From: Dichetophora obliterata
Lineage: Eukaryota > Arthropoda > Insecta > Diptera > Sciomyzidae
DNA: 64,000 nucleotides
Assembly: GCA_963920525.1 (NCBI GenBank)
Contig: OY986437.1
Coordinates: forward strand, 93,024,213 to 93,088,212
Direction of reading: 5' to 3'
In this document: positions 58,868 to 64,000 of the stretch, one piece after another
Layout: each line of letters starts with the position of its first letter
Position numbering within the stretch: the first letter of the stretch is position 1
The notes under the pieces: generated by a model
Told to the model about the DNA's origin: nothing
Seen by the model: the letters and a program-made list of their open reading frames with translations, nothing else
Database searches by the model: none
Position numbers and translations under genes: made by a program

Positions 58868-59295
58868 ATGACCTCGCTATTCGTCGTCATCCAGAGTCGG
58901 TTGCTTACATGAAGAAGGCTGTTTAGGCAACGTTTTTGCACAAAATCTCGACTGATGAAGCTCCACAGCACCAAAACTGTCCGACCGGTGCGTCGAGCTG
59001 GTGCGCCTGGCAAAAAGCGGTAGGAGAAGGGACAGTCGACAGCTTCAAGCATACGTATGCACCACTAAATCAGAGAGTCCAGGAAGCAATCAAACCTATT
59101 TACGAAGCACTGTCAGCCGATGATTTGTTGAACAGATGCCTTGGCTCCGAAACTCAAAACAGCAACGAATCTTTTAACGCAGTGCTGTGGTCATTCGCAC
59201 CGAAGCATATGCACACCGGTGCACGCACTATTGAAATTGCCAATTACATTGCAACTGTCATATTTAACGAAGGTTTTTTGCCAATACGTTTTTGA
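58868..59295 (+). pseudogene. Mutator-like transposase fragment
   Basis: Plus strand from about 58868: YYDLAIRRHPESVAYMKKAV, a TAG in the place of an expected Trp (about 58933-58935), ATFLHKISTDEAPQHQNCP, SSWCAWQKAVGEGTVDSF, LNQRVQEAIKPIYEALS, DDLLNRCLGSETQNSNESFN, then VLWSFAPKHMHTGARTIEIA, and a stop at 59295. The DDLL.RCLGG.TQN.NESFN..VW..APK pattern is typical of the insect Mutator-like transposase domain family (my recollection of PF20700). The N-terminal part and the end are missing. No TIRs were resolved. Confidence 0.8.
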
Positions 59296-60230
59296 ACTTC
59301 GAAGTCATTTTTCTCCGGTTCTACTGAACCGGTTTTGATGAAACCAAGTGCAATTGACGCAAAATTGTCACATTTCTAAAACTGCATGCTTTTTGATGCA
59401 AAAAAATAACTTCAAACTTAAACGCGTTTATCTCGAAACCACGTTTTTCGAGCTTGCGGCCCAGATTGCGCCCGTAGTTCTACTTTCTAGTTTCTACTTC
59501 AAACAAAATTTTAAACAATTTTTTGCTACTTTTTACACTAAACTACAAAAAAAAAAAAGATCCAAAATAGGTTTTTCATTTTTCAATAACCGCCACTTTG
59601 TATGAAATAGTCGCAAAATTATGATTGAGGTAGGGACTAGAATTACATCTGTACTGAATCTAACGACGTTTACTTTTTCCATTTAAGATGATTCGAAGTC
59701 GAGTTATCCGGGCCGCAAGCAGCATACCTTTTTTTTCGAAGCCCAACTTTGAAGGCAGACAACTTTGAACAGCCCTCGTAAAAAGGAAAAAAAAATTTAT
59801 TTAATTTAATATATTCATACTACTCTTTGCATTTTCAAATGAGAAATTTTTCAAAAAGGGTCCAAAAACAGCCTTCCAACAAGGATTACTCCCTTAATAT
59901 GTGTTTAATTCAAAGTTCTATAAACTGGAATATTGCTCTAGTAATTTTTGTCGGTGTTTTTATAATTTTTTTAAAGAGTTAAAAAAAAACAAAACTGCTA
60001 TAGTTAATAAGTTTATCAGTTTAATTAAATTATGCCACATATTGAATGATTTGTATATACAATATATTGCTTATTCAATTTTAAATGCACCAAATTTAAT
60101 AAAATTTATAAATTGAATGCATATTAAATTAAAAGGTATTTTTATAATTTTTTTTTCTAATTTTTAAATAAGGTTTATTAACAAAAAAGGTAGTTGCTAA
60201 GCTATGCAAAAGAAAAAATCTAAAAAAGTA
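59296..60230. other. Unassigned DNA downstream of the Mutator-like fragment
   Basis: Positions 59340-59720 are richer in G+C (ACGCGTTTATCTCGAAACC, TTGCGGCCCAGATTGCG) and may be the rest of the same element. The 85-aa frame at 59348-59605 has no recognised motif. AT-rich beyond 59760. Confidence 0.35.
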
Positions 60231-60589
60231 CACAGTAAAAAATTTGAGGGTAAATTTTATCTTTTTTATAACATTTGTGTAGTATAAACTTTTTTTATTC
60301 CAAATAATTTATAAATTTTATACCACTCAATATTATAAAAATAATAAAACAAATATATATTAAAAATTTTATAAGGATATGATGTGTAAATCAAAATACA
60401 TTCTGGTTCGAAAGAAAAGAATTCACCGAAATCGAGAAATTTTAATATATAGTGGTTTAGATTGGTCTGACGAGAAAAATGGTCTGGAAAAATTTATAAG
60501 ATTTGATGGTATAACTTTTAAAACATTTTTGGTTTGGATTTATATGTATACAAAATAGTAAAAAATTTATGCTCATATTTTTTACTGTG
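60231..60589. mobile_element. MITE, 359 bp, TIR CACAGTAAAAAAT, TSD TA
   Basis: CACAGTAAAAAATTTGAG at 60231 pairs with the reverse complement of the right end, CACAGTAAAAAATATGAG. TA lies on both sides (60229-60230 and 60590-60591). Tc1/mariner-type, non-autonomous. Confidence 0.8.
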
Positions 60590-61037
60590 TAGCGAATAGC
60601 TAAAACCCAATTTTCGAAGTTAAGTGAGAAAAAAAAGAAGCTGAATCTAGCTAAAAAGTAGCTTAACTGGCAATACTGTTCGCAGCGAAAAATAAATAAT
60701 ACATTTTTCAACACAACAAATTTTTCTATCTTGTTAGCTTTGCTTTGTATGTTGCTCAAATAGGACTTAAGAGAGAAATTTTTTCTTGCTGAGAATAAGA
60801 ATAAAGAAGTTGTATGGTTATGCTCTTATGAATTTAATTAATTATTTAAATAATGCTTAGCACATTTATGTAGCTTAACTTTTAAATGGGTACCATAGCT
60901 ACCCAATACAAAAGAATTATTGAAATAGCGCCTGCCGTTCTCAAGCTCTGAGCTGATAAACATACGTGAGCCTCCTTTTATATAATAGTATAGATAGATA
61001 AGAATGTCTATATGAATTTATACTAATTCTATCAATA

Positions 61038-61478
61038 CAGTAGAATCGCGGAAAAGTTAACTCGCGCAAAAGTGAATCACGCGGTTAAGTTAACGTTAGA
61101 ATTTCAGCGTTAAAGTTAGAATTTCAGTGGCCACGTACCGCTCCATTTATGGGCGTATTAGTTTTTCAAGCCAAATTTTTGTTTGGCAACATAAGCAAAT
61201 GTGAACTCTAATTTTATTATTGGTATTCCATGAATTTCATTTTCTGTTCATCGTCGAGTGACTGTGAACTTTAAACTAGCTGGAAAAAATTAAGTTTAAG
61301 TTTATTTTTTGTAATGATGAAAACTAAGTCACTGAAATCAATTTAGTGTGTTATTTCCGAAAAATCTTTGTTTATTATTGCTTTTTTTTCAATTTTGTAA
61401 ACCGCTTAGAAAAGTTAATAGTTCGAAAAAGTTAATTACCCTTGAGACATTTCAGTAAACTATATCGAGATTCTACTG
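61038..61478. mobile_element. pogo/Tigger-like MITE, 441 bp, TSD TA
   Basis: CAGTAGAATCGCGG at 61038 and the inverted right end CAGTAGAATCTCGA share about 12 of 14 bases. TA lies on both sides (61036-61037 and 61479-61480). CAGTAGAA(T/C)CTCG is the type of end seen in pogo/Tigger elements. Subterminal AAAAGTTAA blocks occur near both ends. No coding content. Confidence 0.75.
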
Positions 61479-61665
61479 TATACCATCTATGTGTTATTTC
61501 AATCATAGTTCATTAAAAAAAAACGACTGTTGCCAGTTAATCTTAAACTTTCCTCAAGTTTGAAAAATTTCCAGCCAAGAATTTGAGAATTGAATGTTGG
61601 ACGCAGTATTAAAAAATTCAAATTTATGTGAACAATCATTATTTGAGCAATCAAACAATACTTAA

Positions 61666-61885
61666 GGCCGGTTTCACAATCAAAACTTAAGTTTTTAGCC
61701 ATATTTAAGTTTAAGCTAAGTCTAGAAATTTGGCGACATAAGTTCGGTTTAAGTAATCGAATTAACTTTTCAACCATATTTAAGTTGATTCAAAGACTTA
61801 AGTTGAATTTTAGTCACCAAACTTCCTAGACTTATCTTAAAATTAAGTATATTTAAAAACTTAAGTTTTGATTGTGAAACTGGCC
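61666..61885. mobile_element. MITE, 220 bp, TIR GGCCGGTTTCACAATC
   Basis: GGCCGGTTTCACAATCAAAA pairs with the inverted right end GGCCAGTTTCACAATCAAAA, and pairing continues through AACTTAAGTTTTTA. The flanks are CTTAA and CTAG, so the duplication is unclear. GGCC termini resemble 23385-23607 and 43711-44425. Non-coding. Confidence 0.8.
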
Positions 61886-63749
61886 CTAGAAGTATTTAAA
61901 TTAAATTCTTTCATTAGACAACATTTTATCTCATATCTGAAATAACAAATAAAGTGTTCCACCTCCGTAATTTTGAGTCATAAAAACAATTTAAGCAAAT
62001 CTTATTAGCTTACAAAAGCTCAAATATTAATTATAAGAGTATTCTTCTGACAAATATTTCATCATTAGATAAGACCCGATTAAAATTTTTCAAAAATTTC
62101 TTATTCAAAAATAGTGTGTTAAGAGTTAAATATTCTTTTTAATTTTTAAAGCTCATTATTATTAAATACTTATTAATTAAATGAAAATAAAAATGATACA
62201 AGACAAAAGACTTAAGATAGTATTTCTTCAGATTTGACTGAAATAAGTCGCATTATTTTATTATGCCTCACAAACTCACTAACTGACTGACTAACAAACT
62301 GACTGACTGGACTGATTGACTGGCACATGCATTCATTCAACTAAGTCGGCAAAAAATGTAAATGTGTCAATAAATATCAACGGATTAAGCTGAATACACA
62401 CACACACAGTATTCAAAGTAGCTAACGACCAACAACACCGAGGAGAATAAAAACAGTAACAGTAGCAACAACAACAACAACGACAACAGCTACAAAAATA
62501 ACAAAGTCAGTAACATTATCGACTTAAAGTTAAGCGACAAACTAATCATTATAAATTATTTTAATCCAAACGGATTTGAATAATTAATAATTTCAACCGC
62601 ATTCTACGACTACAACAGCAGGCAATGATAACAACAAAGAAGAATTTAAAAATATGGGTATCTGGGGTGAGATAATTTAGAGAGTAAAACTAAATCGTAA
62701 TCGTAATCAGAGAAGAAAAGAGAGGAGAAGCGCAGATTGGAGAAGAACGTGTTAAAATAAGTATTAAAAAAACCCACAAAACTGCCACAATGAATTCCAA
62801 AAAAACCCATAAAACAGTTACGCGTTATAAGATTCGAAGGTGTTAAGTTATGCCTAAATTTGAGCGAGCGTCAGAAGACATAAAGAATGATCCCACATTA
62901 GATACTGACAATGTTAAAGAAAAAACTACGATTAATTTAGGCACATTAAAGCGTCGATTAAATGCACATTTTGACTACTGGAATTTGATGACGCCCCAAA
63001 GCGAAAAGAGCTGCTAAACAATCAACAACAAAGTGAAAAGAAAAGAAAATAAAAGAAATAAAAATAACAGTCAGAAGAATTAGTGGCTGACAATGAAAGA
63101 GGTAGTATAGCAGCGTGCAGTTGTTAATCAGACAAAACGATAATCATAATAAATGATGATATGATGAGAATTTTTGTAGAGAAGAAGGTGTGCTCTTTGG
63201 TGGAAAAAGAAATAATTTTCAGCAGAGATATTGTTATGAAAGCCGACACAAAGGAGATCCGGGAATGTATGATGGCCTGAGAAACCAGCGGAAAGATCGT
63301 GTGTGTGCCTAAGATAAAGAAGGAAGGATTAAATTGCACAAACGATTATATTCAGGCTTAGGCTATAAGTTAAGACCTTGAGCTTAGGAGCAATGCAATG
63401 AATGCGTCTTAAATTAGCATAAATTTATGCGGATTAAATGAAGAATAAAAATCCTTGTTAAGAAGAGAATAAGGAAATGAAAAAAGTGGAAGTGAGAACT
63501 GGAAGCTAGTCATGGGTTAATAATAAGGAATATAAGATAAAAAGAAAATAAAAGCAGCATGTGCATTTCAATTTGAAGAAGAATCTAAAAGATATGATTT
63601 AAACCCGTTTACAATATGTAAGAACAACATGATCTTCTAAGATAAAAGGATAAGGAAGCAACTGAGTGCTTTTTATATCCTTGCCATAAAGTTACTCTTA
63701 AAAAAACAGATAAATGAAAGTGGCATCAATGCATTGCGTTGTCTTTTAT
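61886..63749. other. Unassigned DNA; simple-repeat-rich unique block at 62280-62720
   Basis: CTGACTGACTAACAAACTGA runs (about 62281-62310), a CACACACACAC run (about 62397-62408) and CAACAACAACAACAAC (about 62467-62481) lie in a unique-looking block, then purine-rich AAGAGAGGAG. No gene recognised; possibly conserved non-coding DNA. Confidence 0.3.
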
Positions 63750-64000
63750 AAAGGGTGCATCTTTAAAAGTTTGTTTTTTGAAAATAAAAAAAAACAGAAA
63801 ATTTGCAAAAGTGGATAAAATATTTATTTTGAGCGATACTTCAATGCCTGCCATTTACTTTTTTAGGATTATTTCATGTAAATATTGCTCGCGGCTACGC
63901 CTGAGGTAATTGATCCGTAAGCTCCAATTTTGGTATACTTTTTCCAACATTTCGGACGGTATCTCACCAATGGCATCTGTAATGTCTTCCAGGGCTGAAA
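63750..64000 (-). mobile_element. Tc1/mariner-class element entering from the right edge
   Basis: AAAGGGTGCATCTTTAAAAG at 63750 looks like a terminal repeat (compare AAAAGGGTGTTTTTTTAT at 48052), with TATA outside. A transposase C-terminus on the minus strand follows immediately. The rest of the element lies beyond the window. Confidence 0.7.
63855..64000 (-). CDS. Transposase C-terminus, Tc1/mariner class (partial)
   Basis: The minus strand, open from the window edge to TAA at 63857-63855, reads ALEDITDAIGEIPSEMLEKV, YQNWSLRINYLRRSR, then EQYLHEIILKK. The pattern (I..A...I....L..V..N...R......R.G....I) matches the C-terminal segment of the insect DDxD transposases, equivalent to INIRRVIGEIRPQMLRKVCE...HMAEIIF in the 48 kb copy. 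There is no stop or frameshift in the 48 codons visible, unlike the other transposases here. Catalytic residues are outside the window, so activity cannot be judged. Confidence 0.75.
   Translation of the reverse strand, partial: SALEDITDAIGEIPSEMLEKVYQNWSLRINYLRRSREQYLHEIILKK

Noticed and set aside
1..64000. CRISPR arrays, operons or a bacterial contaminant
   Set aside because: No regularly spaced direct repeats with unique spacers and no dense coding; everything points to insect nuclear DNA.

Overview
This 64 kb window is AT-rich, lacks operons, and is crowded with eukaryotic DNA transposons and tRNA-derived SINEs. The mix of Transib, mariner, DDxD Tc1/mariner, hAT, piggyBac, Mutator-like and CACTA-like relics, plus CAA/GTT-rich unique stretches, fits a higher dipteran fly (tephritid or calyptrate). 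That assignment is inference. I found no intact host gene, no rRNA, no free-standing tRNA gene and no CRISPR. The window reads as intergenic or large-intron DNA. Most long open frames are chance ORFs, or simple repeats read through.

Layout. 0-8 kb: a 650 bp near-perfect palindrome (89-739), a long-TIR element with a perfect 9-bp target duplication (1028-2157), and three small inverted-repeat elements. 8-10.3 kb: a SINE split by a CACTA-like element that carries a protein-coding relic. 17.8-21.2 kb: the most interesting locus. A 3,038 bp Transib element (the family related to RAG1) is nested in a small inverted-repeat element and flanked by a perfect 5-bp duplication. Its ends look like V(D)J recombination signals: CACAGTG, then a 14-nt spacer at one end or a 24-nt spacer at the other, then an ACAAAA-type nonamer. 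Its transposase relic keeps the D-D-E triad and the candidate zinc ligands, and is broken in the core by a single stop. 21.8-22.9 kb: a dead mariner. 31-34.1 kb: two hAT elements, one containing a TTAA-flanked MITE. 35.2-37 kb: a piggyBac-like relic hosting a SINE. 39.6-39.9 kb: a second piggyBac fragment. 40.7-41.7 kb: about 1 kb of a CTCTAC hexamer array. 43.6-46.2 kb: two inverted copies of an unidentified coding-like segment, one split by a MITE. 48.05-49.33 kb: a dead Tc1/mariner-class element inside a TATACTTTA-type microsatellite. 53.9-54.9 kb: a TAA-flanked element containing a roughly 140-bp tandem array. 57-58.2 kb: a MITE hosting a SINE. 58.9-59.3 kb: a Mutator-like transposase fragment. 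60-62 kb: three more MITEs. 63.75 kb to the end: a Tc1/mariner-class element entering the window with an open C-terminal frame.

The nesting gives relative ages: SINE before the CACTA-like element; MITE before Transib; hAT before the TTAA MITE; piggyBac before SINE; MITE before SINE. Nothing here forms a pathway; the genes present are transposases in various stages of decay. All family calls come from motifs, terminal sequences and target duplications read by eye, not from database searches.
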